The position numbers and the translations under genes are program-made. The notes under the pieces were generated by a model that was given only the letters and a program-made list of their open reading frames with translations, was not told where the DNA came from and made no database searches. Shown in pieces: positions 14,293 through 21,686 of a DNA stretch of 38,029 nt (its first letter is position 1; each line of letters starts with the position of its first letter). The DNA is from a virus. Location: the IMG/VR virus record IMGVR_UViG_3300045996_004580, positions 1-38,029 of that record; one strand, written 5' to 3'.

Positions 14293-14566
14293 TTGATCGT
14301 GGACAACGTGGATAAAATTAAAAAAACTGGTAGAGGCTAATGAAAAACTGAAACAATTTGTTGAGGTCGAAGATACCGGAATAAATGTTGGAACGGTAAA
14401 TGTCAATGACGAGAAAAAGCTTCGCGATATCGTTTATCAAGAAAGTAAGATCGCGAATAATCAACTTTATAAGGGCCTAGCAAATAATTTATATGATTTA
14501 TCGAATCAGATTAAATATATTGAGCAGATGCTTCAGGAGTTTATTTTGAAAGGTGGAAAACAATGA
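14293..14566 (+). pseudogene. small helical protein gene with a frameshift in an A7 run
   Basis: Starting at TTG 14293 (or GTG 14299) after the SD aggga, the frame reads VDNVDKIKKTGRG and stops at 14340. Removing one A of the A7 run (14320-14326) gives VDNVDKIKKLVEANEKLKQF and an open frame to 14566 that overlaps the next gene by ATGA. The downstream frame has no start of its own and strong coding character (helical, coiled-coil-like, ending in FILKGGKQ). It is either a sequencing error, a decayed gene or a slippage-dependent gene. Confidence 0.6.
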
Positions 14567-14937
14567 ATCTTGAATTGATGCAGCTTAAATTAAAAGTGTC
14601 TTTGGAAGAACAGAAAATTGACAATGAAGAAGCCTGGAAAGAAGATGAAGCTTTATTGAATCGTCTGAATGATGAAGAATCAATCGCCTATGCCAATATG
14701 ATGTATGACCACTTTGAAGCGTGTGAAAAGGAATTGATTCGGACTAAAAATAAATTTCGTTTATACGTGAGTAATAGGAGTAAAAAAGATAAATTTGAAA
14801 ATTTGGTTAAGAAATTTGATTTAAGCGAAGAGAAATTGGAAGCATTGAAAAATGCGATGATGAATCCCCCAAAGGATTTATTGACAATGAAGGCATATCA
14901 ACCTGATTATTCGGTCTTGATGAAGGGTAAAGGTTAA
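14563..14937 (+). CDS. hypothetical coiled-coil protein (124 aa)
   Basis: It starts with ATG overlapping the stop of the frameshifted gene (ATGA), with the SD aggtgg (14551-14556). The product is helical and charged: EEQKIDNEEAWKEDEALLNRL, later KFDLSEEKLEALKNAMMNPP. No motif is recognised. The operon continues with two further genes at 14939 and 15120. Confidence 0.55.
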   Translation: MNLELMQLKLKVSLEEQKIDNEEAWKEDEALLNRLNDEESIAYANMMYDHFEACEKELIRTKNKFRLYVSNRSKKDKFENLVKKFDLSEEKLEALKNAMMNPPKDLLTMKAYQPDYSVLMKGKG

Positions 14938-14938
14938 C

Positions 14939-15106
14939 GTGGAGCAGGAATTGACACGAGAGGCGTTCCTGGTTGTGTTCCAGCAGATGTTAGATGAGAC
15001 TAAGGCATATCTGGATGAACGATATAATGAACGCTTAGAGGCCATTGAGAAGCGTCAAGATGAACTATGTGATTTGTTGGAATTGATTCTTACAAAAGGA
15101 ATTTAG
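14939..15106 (+). CDS. short helical protein (55 aa)
   Basis: GTG 14939 starts one base after the upstream stop, with aaaggt as SD. The product is one long amphipathic helix (EAFLVVFQQMLDETKAYLDE, then RYNERLEAIEKRQDELCDLL), typical of a small coiled-coil oligomer. Its tight fit between its neighbours supports it as a real gene. The function is unknown. Confidence 0.55.
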   Translation: MEQELTREAFLVVFQQMLDETKAYLDERYNERLEAIEKRQDELCDLLELILTKGI

Positions 15107-15119
15107 GGGGACTTAATAG

Positions 15120-15638
15120 ATGGAATTTGTATTCAAAGATGATGTTAAGATTGAAAAGAATAAAAATAATGAATTTAAAATTTTTGTATGTGTGCCAAGA
15201 GATATTGGCGATTCAGATGAAGTTAGAATTGTATATGCGAAAGATCGCGATGATGTTAAAGAGCAGATAATTAGGCAGGAATCACAAGATCCAACTTTTA
15301 GAGAGCATGTGGATGATTTCTCGTTAGATTGTGGCTTGAGTAGCACATTCTATTGCGATGAGCAAGGATGGTTGTTTTCGAATAATCCTGATCTGTATTT
15401 TAGACCGGATTTGTATATTCAATTTGACACGGATAGAGAACGAAGCAGATATGTCGAAGCATGGTATTTGAATAATGCGATGAAGTTCTTTTATAAGCGA
15501 TTAGACTTGTATTTAGAGTTCGTTTGTGGACGTGAAGAAGATGGAGAGAATGGATTTAGTGATGTATTTTATTATTACTGTGCAAAGAATATTGACAATT
15601 GGAATAGTTGGAAAATAACTGAGGTGTATTATGGATGA
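15120..15638 (+). CDS. hypothetical protein (172 aa)
   Basis: The ATG follows taggggg (15104-15110). The product is acidic and rich in aromatics, with no hydrophobic segment: EFKIFVCVPRDIGD, then KEQIIRQESQDPTFREH, then DVFYYYCAKNIDNWNSWKI. Only general alpha/beta character can be inferred. The stop overlaps the next start, indicating coupling. Confidence 0.55.
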   Translation: MEFVFKDDVKIEKNKNNEFKIFVCVPRDIGDSDEVRIVYAKDRDDVKEQIIRQESQDPTFREHVDDFSLDCGLSSTFYCDEQGWLFSNNPDLYFRPDLYIQFDTDRERSRYVEAWYLNNAMKFFYKRLDLYLEFVCGREEDGENGFSDVFYYYCAKNIDNWNSWKITEVYYG

Positions 15639-15910
15639 TGTGGATTATTTATAGTTTGGCTGGAGTTGTTGCTATATTGTTAATTAATATAGCCAATATG
15701 AATGAGAAAATAAACCGGTTGAAGCATGATTATTCTGTAGTATGGAATGAGTATGTGAATACAAACCGGATGAATAATGAGATGGTTGCATTTGTTGAAA
15801 TGAAACAAATGGGGATTGAATGTTTGGATTTTGTGGTGAGTAGGAATACAGAACTGGTGGATAAAGAAGAAGTGGAACAGTATAAGCGAGTGATGGAACA
15901 GCTTGGGTAA
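15635..15910 (+). CDS. small membrane-anchored coiled-coil protein (91 aa)
   Basis: Two adjacent ATGs (15635, 15638) both give one N-terminal transmembrane helix (IIYSLAGVVAILLINIA) and a charged helical tail (NEKINRLKHDYSVV). The single helix with a long cytoplasmic or external coiled-coil differs from class I/II holins, so I do not call it a holin. The SD gaggtg (15621-15626) supports the start region. It could be a membrane accessory factor for the phage, with no clear partner. Confidence 0.5.
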   Translation: MMWIIYSLAGVVAILLINIANMNEKINRLKHDYSVVWNEYVNTNRMNNEMVAFVEMKQMGIECLDFVVSRNTELVDKEEVEQYKRVMEQLG

Positions 15911-15963
15911 TGCTTGGAATAATAATTATATTATGACATGATATTTGTGAAGGAATATTACTA

Positions 15964-15990
15964 CCTGTATTGAATTTATTTTACAGGTGA
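15964..15990 (+). promoter_or_regulatory. hairpin overlapping the SD of the next gene
   Basis: CCTGTA (15964-15969) pairs with TACAGG (15982-15987), and the 3' arm contains the first bases of the SD aggtga (15985-15990) of the gene at 15997. This would partly hide the ribosome site and lower or regulate its translation. Confidence 0.4.
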
Positions 15991-15996
15991 TAAGAG

Positions 15997-16728
15997 ATGT
16001 TGAGTATTTATAAAATATCCAGCGAAGAAAATAACTTGATTCAAAATGCGGAAGAAACTTATAAAGCACATTTTAAACACGCCCTCGAAAGCGTGAAGTT
16101 TGCTTGGGAATTTATACGTGAAATTAATCCTGAAGTATGGGTTTTTCAATCGTTTTTCTCAGCAGGGTGTAACTCAATATATTTAGCGTTTATATCAGTT
16201 TTAAGACAACATACTATACAAGCTGAAATGAATATACGTCAGGCTTTAGAGGCTTTCGTGTTGGCTTGTTATGCTCTTGAGTTTACAAACGAAAATAATT
16301 ATGTTTACAAAGATGAAAATGGCTTTGTAAGGGAAAAGTCAAAAGTAAAAGGCAAAGCATATAAATGGCTTGAGAACAAATATCCATATCATAATAAGAA
16401 AGTAAGATATTTTAAAGACAGAGTAAATGAATTGTTCGCTCATCCTAGTTTGATTACAACTTTTTATAATTCATCAATGGAAGATGAATATTTTCGAACA
16501 TCATATTTCGATAACGATACTGAAATCATGATTAAACTTCGGTTATGGATGATAGCAAACATATCTCTTGGTACAGTGGATTTAATTGAACTTGTATTAA
16601 AGGATTATCCTAAAGCTAAGTATTGTTTTGGATATAATGAAAAAAAAGAAGCGTTATGGAATAGCGATAATAAAATTAAAGAGATAATTAAGAAAGATCC
16701 TGAGTTTCCAAGTGTACAAATCGGATGA
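15997..16728 (+). CDS. hypothetical helical protein (243 aa)
   Basis: The product is almost fully helical with a conserved-looking core RQALEAFVLACYALEFT (about residues 83-99), typical of small uncharacterised proteins with a HEPN- or DUF5677-like helical bundle. The motif RVNELFAHPS (about 147-156) also recalls HEPN-type signatures, but the RX4-6H pattern is not exact. It ends before a gene-free region that holds the reverse-strand peptide locus. It may be an accessory (moron) gene with defence-related function, but this is inference. Confidence 0.5.
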   Translation: MLSIYKISSEENNLIQNAEETYKAHFKHALESVKFAWEFIREINPEVWVFQSFFSAGCNSIYLAFISVLRQHTIQAEMNIRQALEAFVLACYALEFTNENNYVYKDENGFVREKSKVKGKAYKWLENKYPYHNKKVRYFKDRVNELFAHPSLITTFYNSSMEDEYFRTSYFDNDTEIMIKLRLWMIANISLGTVDLIELVLKDYPKAKYCFGYNEKKEALWNSDNKIKEIIKKDPEFPSVQIG

Positions 16729-16822
16729 AAAATAATCGTCGTTAAACTGCCTTTTTCATATTGCAAAATGTAAAATAAAAATGTTTTATTGCAGGAAATA
16801 AACTTCTACTGGCGAAGTAATT

Positions 16823-16878
16823 AAAAAAAGAAAAAAATAGAGGCCATATGTATATTCTTGATGGCTGTGCCTCTATTT
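16823..16878 (-). terminator. bidirectional terminator of the reverse-strand peptide mRNA
   Basis: AAATAGAGGC (16835-16844) and GCCTCTATTT (16869-16878) form a perfect 10-bp stem. On the reverse strand it is followed by a long T-run (16823-16837, interrupted by one C). It would end the reverse mRNA at about 16823 and can also stop + strand transcripts from 16728. Confidence 0.7.
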
Positions 16879-16879
16879 T

Positions 16880-17121
16880 GATAAGGTATAATTCCGTTGT
16901 ACGTTGGGTATAATATCTGTTAATTTTTTTTGGCTTGCAGTCATATTACCAAAATTTTCGTAGTATTAATGGTAACAGACTAAGCCAATTGAGCAGCACT
17001 AACTCAACAGAATTTTTGCCAAGACAATAATAAGGACGAGGACAAGGATAAATGGCATATATTTTCCTCCTTTCTGATGAGAATTCTTTTCCACGGCAAT
17101 GGAAAAAGAATTCTTTTTTTT
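16880..17121 (+). ncRNA. possible antisense RNA with its own terminator
   Basis: Two TATAAT boxes (16887-16892, 16909-16914) face the + direction, though their -35 boxes are poor. A strong + strand terminator lies at 17081-17121: GAATTCTTTTCCA pairs with TGGAAAAAGAATTC (one bulged A), then T8. An RNA of about 200 bases from here would cover the whole reverse-strand peptide ORF and its SD, as expected for a type I antitoxin. Confidence 0.45.
16999..17058 (-). CDS. 19-residue hydrophobic peptide, candidate type I toxin
   Basis: Reading the reverse strand, ATG 17058 has the extended SD AGAAAGGAGG (17066-17075) at a 7-base spacing. The product is MPFILVLVLIIVLAKILLS, a single membrane-spanning segment with one lysine near the end. 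Its mRNA could start from an extended -10 promoter TGGTATAAT (17203-17211 reverse) and end at the terminator at 16823. Very short hydrophobic ORFs with extended SDs, long leaders and overlapping antisense RNAs are the hallmark of type I toxins such as BsrG/TxpA in Bacillus prophages. It has no recognised sequence family. Confidence 0.6.
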   Translation of the reverse strand: MPFILVLVLIIVLAKILLS

Positions 17122-17122
17122 G

Positions 17123-17174
17123 ATCAGCATTAATGATTTCAGAATCTTGCTCGACTATAATCTTTTATGCTGAT
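17123..17174 (-). repeat. 8-bp inverted repeat in leader of the peptide mRNA
   Basis: ATCAGCAT (17123-17130) and ATGCTGAT (17167-17174) are perfect complements and would fold the 5' leader. TCGACTATAAT (17151-17161) between them resembles the operator half-sites at 5073/5104 (9 of 11), but could be chance. Confidence 0.35.
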
Positions 17175-17202
17175 GTTTATAGTTATACTCTTTTCTTGTG
17201 GG

Positions 17203-17211
17203 ATTATACCA
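17203..17211 (-). promoter_or_regulatory. extended -10 promoter for the reverse-strand peptide
   Basis: Reverse-strand TGGTATAAT gives a perfect -10 with the extended TG; the -35 (ctccta) is weak. The start would be near 17196, giving a leader of about 138 bases before the peptide ORF. Confidence 0.45.
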
Positions 17212-17296
17212 AACGCGAAATATTTTAGGAGTTTTTTTGAAAATACTAATTGTTTCATAGGGTGAAACTAATGTAATATGTAAGGCGGTGAAATGT

Positions 17297-17695
17297 ATGC
17301 TAACACATCAGCAAAATGAATGTATAAATTTATTGTTGCAAGGTGAAATGAAAACAAATATTAAAGAGAAAATTGGGATAAGTAGGACAACTATATATGC
17401 GTGGTTGGATAATCCTGAATTTAGGGCTGAGCTTAACAGGCGCGAACAACAAATAAAAGATTTCGCAACCAAACAAATCAACGGCAAACTGAACACGGCC
17501 ATTGAAGAGTTTTGGGATTTACGGAAGAAGACGACGAATGAAATGGTCAAGGAAAAGATTTATACATATTTCATTGATCGCGCATTAGGTAAGCCAACAA
17601 GTAAGTTGGATATTACAGCAGAAGCGAAAACAAATATGGTTGATGAGAATACGATTGATTCAGAATTTGACGATTGGAAAAGTGAAGAGCAATAA
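17297..17695 (+). CDS. terS: terminase small subunit, HTH type (132 aa)
   Basis: ATG 17297 is chosen with the SD aaggcggtga (17282-17291); the GTG at 17288 lies within it. Residues 1-45 form a helix-turn-helix: QNECINLLLQG, then KTNIKEKIGISRTTIYAWL, with NPEFRAELNRREQ after. This is the layout of small terminase subunits and phBC6A51-like HTH proteins. It recognises the packaging site on phage DNA and recruits the large subunit. It lies just upstream of the integrase and the large terminase. The short hairpin GTTTCA/TGAAAC (about 17252-17269) precedes it. Confidence 0.8.
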   Translation: MLTHQQNECINLLLQGEMKTNIKEKIGISRTTIYAWLDNPEFRAELNRREQQIKDFATKQINGKLNTAIEEFWDLRKKTTNEMVKEKIYTYFIDRALGKPTSKLDITAEAKTNMVDENTIDSEFDDWKSEEQ

Positions 17696-17719
17696 AGTTT
17701 ATATTTTTTTGCCTATTTT

Positions 17720-17835
17720 GAATGTATGTTTTTAAATAAAAACTTACATTCGATTCCTTGATATTATTGACTTCCCCTTATTTTTACCTTAAAATGAAAT
17801 CAACAATTAAAAACGTACATTCAAATCGTTGATTT
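17720..17835 (+). repeat. repeated integrase-type sites around a promoter
   Basis: GAATGTATGTTTTTA (17720-17734) is an inverted copy, with one mismatch, of TAAAAACTTACATTC (17737-17751). A direct copy TAAAAACGTACATTC is at 17808-17822, set inside the perfect dyad AAATCAAC (17797-17804) / GTTGATTT (17828-17835). TTGACT (17767-17772) and TAAAAT (17790-17795), 17 bp apart, form the promoter for the integrase gene. The sites may be recombination arms or an operator. Confidence 0.55.
17767..17795 (+). promoter_or_regulatory. promoter of the integrase gene
   Basis: TTGACT (17767-17772) and TAAAAT (17790-17795) have the ideal 17-bp spacing. The repeat copies flanking it make control by the gene product or another regulator likely. 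Confidence 0.65.
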
Positions 17836-17861
17836 TATTGAGGTGAAAGGGTGTTGTCAAA

Positions 17862-18413
17862 ATGAATCAAGTGAAAGATGTCCAGCCTATCAGGAGTAAA
17901 GAGAAGATTGAAGATATGAAATGGGCATTAAAAAAGTTCTGTTCCGAACGTGATTATATTCTGTTCTTGATCGGTATCAATGTGGGTTGTCGTGTCGGTG
18001 ACTTGCTTAGTCTTAAAGTAAGCGATGTAAGAAGAAAGAAACGTGTTGTCATTCATGAAGGTAAGACGAAGAAGAAAAGAGAATTAAACCTCTCTAATAT
18101 CTATGATGAGATTCAAGAATACATTAAGACAGTCTCAAGCAAATGGTTGTTTCCTTCACGTAAAGGAGATGAACCAATAACTTCAACTCAAGCATATAGG
18201 CAACTTAATAAAGCGGCTGAGATGTGCGATATAGAAGAAGGTATTGGAACCCATTCGATGAGGAAAACGTTTGGCTATTGGTTTTATAAGCAGACTAAGG
18301 ACGTAGCAAAGTTGCAGCATATATTGAACCACAGCACACCGGCCATTACGCTACGATACATTGGAATTACCAATGAAGAAGTTGAAAAGGAATTAGATTC
18401 TTTTGTACTCTAA
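17862..18413 (+). CDS. tyrosine recombinase, catalytic domain only (183 aa)
   Basis: All catalytic residues are in place: Arg44 (GCRVGDLLS), Lys at about 70 (EGKTKKKRE), His131 and Arg134 (THSMRKTFGY), His157 (ILNHS) and Tyr166 (TLRYIG). The usual N-terminal core-binding domain of phage integrases is missing, so it is a minimal Xer/integrase-like enzyme. It has its own promoter, repeats upstream and a terminator after it, i.e. an autonomous cassette between the two terminase genes. It could integrate the phage, resolve dimers or rearrange DNA. Confidence 0.85.
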   Translation: MNQVKDVQPIRSKEKIEDMKWALKKFCSERDYILFLIGINVGCRVGDLLSLKVSDVRRKKRVVIHEGKTKKKRELNLSNIYDEIQEYIKTVSSKWLFPSRKGDEPITSTQAYRQLNKAAEMCDIEEGIGTHSMRKTFGYWFYKQTKDVAKLQHILNHSTPAITLRYIGITNEEVEKELDSFVL

Positions 18414-18416
18414 GTG

Positions 18417-18448
18417 GATCGACACATCAAAGTGTTGGTCTTTTTTTT
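18417..18448 (+). terminator. rho-independent terminator after integrase
   Basis: GATCGACAC pairs with GTGTTGGTC around the loop atcaaa, followed by T8. It isolates the integrase cassette from the large terminase gene. Confidence 0.8.
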
Positions 18449-18477
18449 GTTCAAAAAAGGGGTAGCATTCTAATCCT

Positions 18478-18501
18478 GGGATGGGGCTATAGGGGGTCGG
18501 G
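18478..18501 (+). other. G-quadruplex motif upstream of the large terminase
   Basis: GGG-AT-GGGG-CTATA-GGGGG-TC-GGG has four G runs with loops of 2, 5 and 2 bases, the consensus for an intramolecular G-quadruplex, in AT-rich surroundings. It lies in the only gap between the integrase terminator and the large terminase gene. It may be part of a packaging (cos/pac) site or a roadblock. Confidence 0.5.
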
Positions 18502-18560
18502 CAACCTCATTTTTTTTATAATATTTTTCAATATTCGAATGTTAAAGGGGGTGGATGATA

Positions 18561-20270
18561 TTGAAAGATACGATTAACACTCCTGAGAATCGCAAATTGT
18601 TGGCTGAGCATCTAATCGAACAAACGATAAAAGAAAAAGGAATATCCAAGGATAAAGCAGTTGAATTTGTCCGCTATCTCATGAAAAAAAAAAAGGATAT
18701 CTTATTCACATATCACGGTTTAGCGTGGGAATTAGGCTCAAAGAATCTGAAATTTTTCTGTTTATTCTTCTTATCGAACATATTTATTGACGGTGAAGAT
18801 AAAGCGGAGATTGCTCCAATTCATATTGAACTATGGTCTGAAATTGAAGCTATGATTCTAAATAAAACTCATGATAAACAATTGTATGTCCTTCCTCGCG
18901 GAACGGGAAAATCTTCATTTATTTCCCTTGGAACGGCTGTATGGTGTTCCTGTTATAAATATAGGCGATTCACATTAATATGCTCAGCAATTGGTGATAC
19001 AGCCCAAACATTTATTCGCAGCATTAGAATGTCATTGCAGAATAATGAACGAATTGAAGAATCTTTTGGCGTTCTATACGATCCTAAGAAATGTGTTGAT
19101 AATAACGAACAAATTGAATTGACCAATCGAACAATGATTCAAAGTATATCCGCTTCCTCAACCATGAGAGGCAAAAATTACGGAAATGTGCGCGTTGAAT
19201 TAGCCCTTCTCGATGACTTCCAAAAAGACGATGAGGTAGCGACTCATGAACAACGTGAAAAGAAATGGAAAAGGTTTAATGATGATGTAAACTATGCCAT
19301 ACAAAAAGGAAATTCCACGTTAATAGCAGTTGGCACACTTCAGCATCAAGAATGTTTCTATTCTCGGTTGAAAGATAGTCCAGTATGGAAGCATCGAATT
19401 GAAAAAGGGGTATTGGATGACGATGTAGATGAACTATTCAATTCCGGTTTATGGCTAGAATTTAAAAATATCCTATTCGATAAGAAAAATGAACATCGAT
19501 TAGACGATGCGAAAGAGTTTTATTTTCAAAATAAAGAGAATATGCAATTTCCTTTGTTATGGCAGTCTTATTGGGATTGTTTAGATATGGCTTTGAATTA
19601 CTATGGGAATCCAGTCTCGTTTAAACAAGAAGTTCAAGGCGACATAACAAACGATGGTCAAAAGAAATTTACAACGATAATCACTGAACCGGTTGAAAAA
19701 ATTGAAGCACATCATTTTGTGAAAACAATGCTATGTATCGATCCTGCATCTTCTTCAGCTTCTAAGAAAAAAGCGGATTATTCTGCTTTCCTGGTCGGAA
19801 GTGTAGCCGATACAAGTATCAAATATGTCCGAAAAGGTGAAGTGTTGAAACTAGAATTCGATGATTACATTAACCATTCCATCAAGATATTGAAGGAATA
19901 CACAGACATTTCCCATATTTATATTGAGAAAAACCTTTATATGGGAAGTGATATATCGAGGCTAAAGGAACTAATCAGCAAAGACAATGATTTAAAACAT
20001 AGGCGGTTTGAATGGATTAATGAGATGCAACGAGCCAACAAGGACGATAAAATCAATACAATTGTAGCTGATGTCATTTTTGGCCGAATTATATTTAACG
20101 AAGAAGGAGTTAGTAACGAGGCTATATTGCAGCTTAAAGAATTTTCTGGTTGCTCAACCTCTCCTCATGATGACTTTCCCGATATTGTTGCAGAATTCTC
20201 CAATCGAATCAATATAATAAACGTCATCCAAAAGGTTTCGGTCATTGATCGGAGCCTATTAGGTTTATAG
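18561..20270 (+). CDS. terL: terminase large subunit (569 aa)
   Basis: TTG 18561 is preferred, since the SD ggggggtg-like run (18546-18552) is too close to ATG 18555. The ATPase domain has Walker A PRGTGKS (about residues 112-118), Walker B LALLDD (about 214-219) and coupling motif GTLQHQ. The nuclease domain has the RNase H-like acidic residues CIDPA (about 392-396), IEKN (about 455) and HDDFPD (about 536-541). It cuts the concatemer and pumps DNA through the portal. Length and order fit SPP1- and phBC6A51-like terminases. Confidence 0.92.
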   Translation: MKDTINTPENRKLLAEHLIEQTIKEKGISKDKAVEFVRYLMKKKKDILFTYHGLAWELGSKNLKFFCLFFLSNIFIDGEDKAEIAPIHIELWSEIEAMILNKTHDKQLYVLPRGTGKSSFISLGTAVWCSCYKYRRFTLICSAIGDTAQTFIRSIRMSLQNNERIEESFGVLYDPKKCVDNNEQIELTNRTMIQSISASSTMRGKNYGNVRVELALLDDFQKDDEVATHEQREKKWKRFNDDVNYAIQKGNSTLIAVGTLQHQECFYSRLKDSPVWKHRIEKGVLDDDVDELFNSGLWLEFKNILFDKKNEHRLDDAKEFYFQNKENMQFPLLWQSYWDCLDMALNYYGNPVSFKQEVQGDITNDGQKKFTTIITEPVEKIEAHHFVKTMLCIDPASSSASKKKADYSAFLVGSVADTSIKYVRKGEVLKLEFDDYINHSIKILKEYTDISHIYIEKNLYMGSDISRLKELISKDNDLKHRRFEWINEMQRANKDDKINTIVADVIFGRIIFNEEGVSNEAILQLKEFSGCSTSPHDDFPDIVAEFSNRINIINVIQKVSVIDRSLLGL

Positions 20271-20393
20271 ATTGAATTTGAATGTTAATTTATTTGATTT
20301 CAGGCGTTCTATGGCGTTGATAAGGGGAATGTACCTCCTAAGTGTTAGAATGCATAAAACGAAGGAAAATAAGAGGAAAAATAAAGGGGTGAA

Positions 20394-21686
20394 ATGGTGA
20401 CTCAAGAGGAATTAATTAACCTTTGTCTTAATGACTATAATTTAAGTTTATCCAAGTACCAAAAAATGCAGGATTATTACAAGGGCAACACTGACGCAAT
20501 GATGAATTATAAAATGTTGACGAGTCGCACGAACAATAAAGTCAATGTGAATTTTATCAAGAAATTCGTCAAAGAAGAAACATCATATATTCTCGGGAAC
20601 AAGTTAACCTATATTAGCCGTAGTGGGAACGAGATGATTGTAAATCAAATTGTTACCAACCTTGCTCATTGGAGTGAGAAGCATGACCAGAATCTTTGTA
20701 AGAATGCTTTGAAATTTGGTACGGCATTTGAATTGTATTATGTTGATAAAGATGGCATGTTTTCGAGCCGCATACTTGATCCGTTAAGCGGTTATGCTTT
20801 GGTTTCGAGTGATGGAAATGTTGAATTATTCCTGCATATTTTTACAAAAAAATTTGATGAGAACAAATATTTGGACGTTTATTTTCCTGATAATCGGATT
20901 GATCATTATAGCATTGATCAAGGTGGGCAACTAACTAAAAATAATGAATCTCAACATATATTTAGTGAGGTTCCGGTTAGTGTTTGCAATATTGCTGAGG
21001 AAATGGAATTGGATACATTATATTCAGACATTAAGGGATTACAGGATGCCTACGAGACGAATTTGAGCGATATTTCAAATGAGTTAAGCGACTTTAGGAC
21101 TGCTTATTTAAAATTAATTGGCTGTGACATTAACGATGAGGATTTACCGAAAATGAAAGAACTTGGAATCTTAAAGGTTCCTGACAAAGATGCGGATATT
21201 AATTGGATTATTAAGAATATCAATGACGATTTTATTCAAAACACTTTGTCAACTCTTGAAGATAAAATTTATCAGATATCCGCTCATATTAATAGCAACG
21301 AAAAGATGCAATCCAATACATCATCATTGGCTCTCAGAACTAGATTAATTTCTTTGGAAAACAAATGTAAATTAAATCAAGATGCAATAAGTGATTCCGT
21401 CAAAAATAGGCTTAGAATGTTGTTTAAATTTTTGAATATTAAGCAGGGCGTAACTTACGATTATCGAGACATTAAGGCCAAATTCACGCCGATGATTCCA
21501 AGTGATGATTTGATAACGGCTCAAATTTTGGCTCAAGCAGGAGATCGATTGTCCACAGAAACCGGAATTGCTCAATTTAGTTTCATCGACAATCCAAAAG
21601 AAGAGCTGAAGAAAATCCAATCTGAACGAGAGAACAGTTTGATTAATCTTGATAATATTTCGGGTACTGGCGATGGAACAACTTAA
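20394..21686 (+). CDS. portal protein, SPP1 gp6-like (430 aa)
   Basis: The start is ATG 20394 or the adjacent GTG 20397 after aaaggggtga (20382-20391). The protein starts QEELINLCLNDY and has YYKGNTDAMM, typical of the SPP1-like portal (gp6) family, followed by KVNVNFIKKFVKEETSYILG. The portal forms a dodecameric ring at one vertex through which the terminase packages DNA. Its position after the large terminase and overlap with the minor head gene are canonical. Confidence 0.9.
   Translation: MVTQEELINLCLNDYNLSLSKYQKMQDYYKGNTDAMMNYKMLTSRTNNKVNVNFIKKFVKEETSYILGNKLTYISRSGNEMIVNQIVTNLAHWSEKHDQNLCKNALKFGTAFELYYVDKDGMFSSRILDPLSGYALVSSDGNVELFLHIFTKKFDENKYLDVYFPDNRIDHYSIDQGGQLTKNNESQHIFSEVPVSVCNIAEEMELDTLYSDIKGLQDAYETNLSDISNELSDFRTAYLKLIGCDINDEDLPKMKELGILKVPDKDADINWIIKNINDDFIQNTLSTLEDKIYQISAHINSNEKMQSNTSSLALRTRLISLENKCKLNQDAISDSVKNRLRMLFKFLNIKQGVTYDYRDIKAKFTPMIPSDDLITAQILAQAGDRLSTETGIAQFSFIDNPKEELKKIQSERENSLINLDNISGTGDGTT

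Noticed and set aside
15635-15910. Holin
   Set aside because: One transmembrane helix with a long coiled coil in an early operon without an endolysin neighbour; the evidence is too weak.
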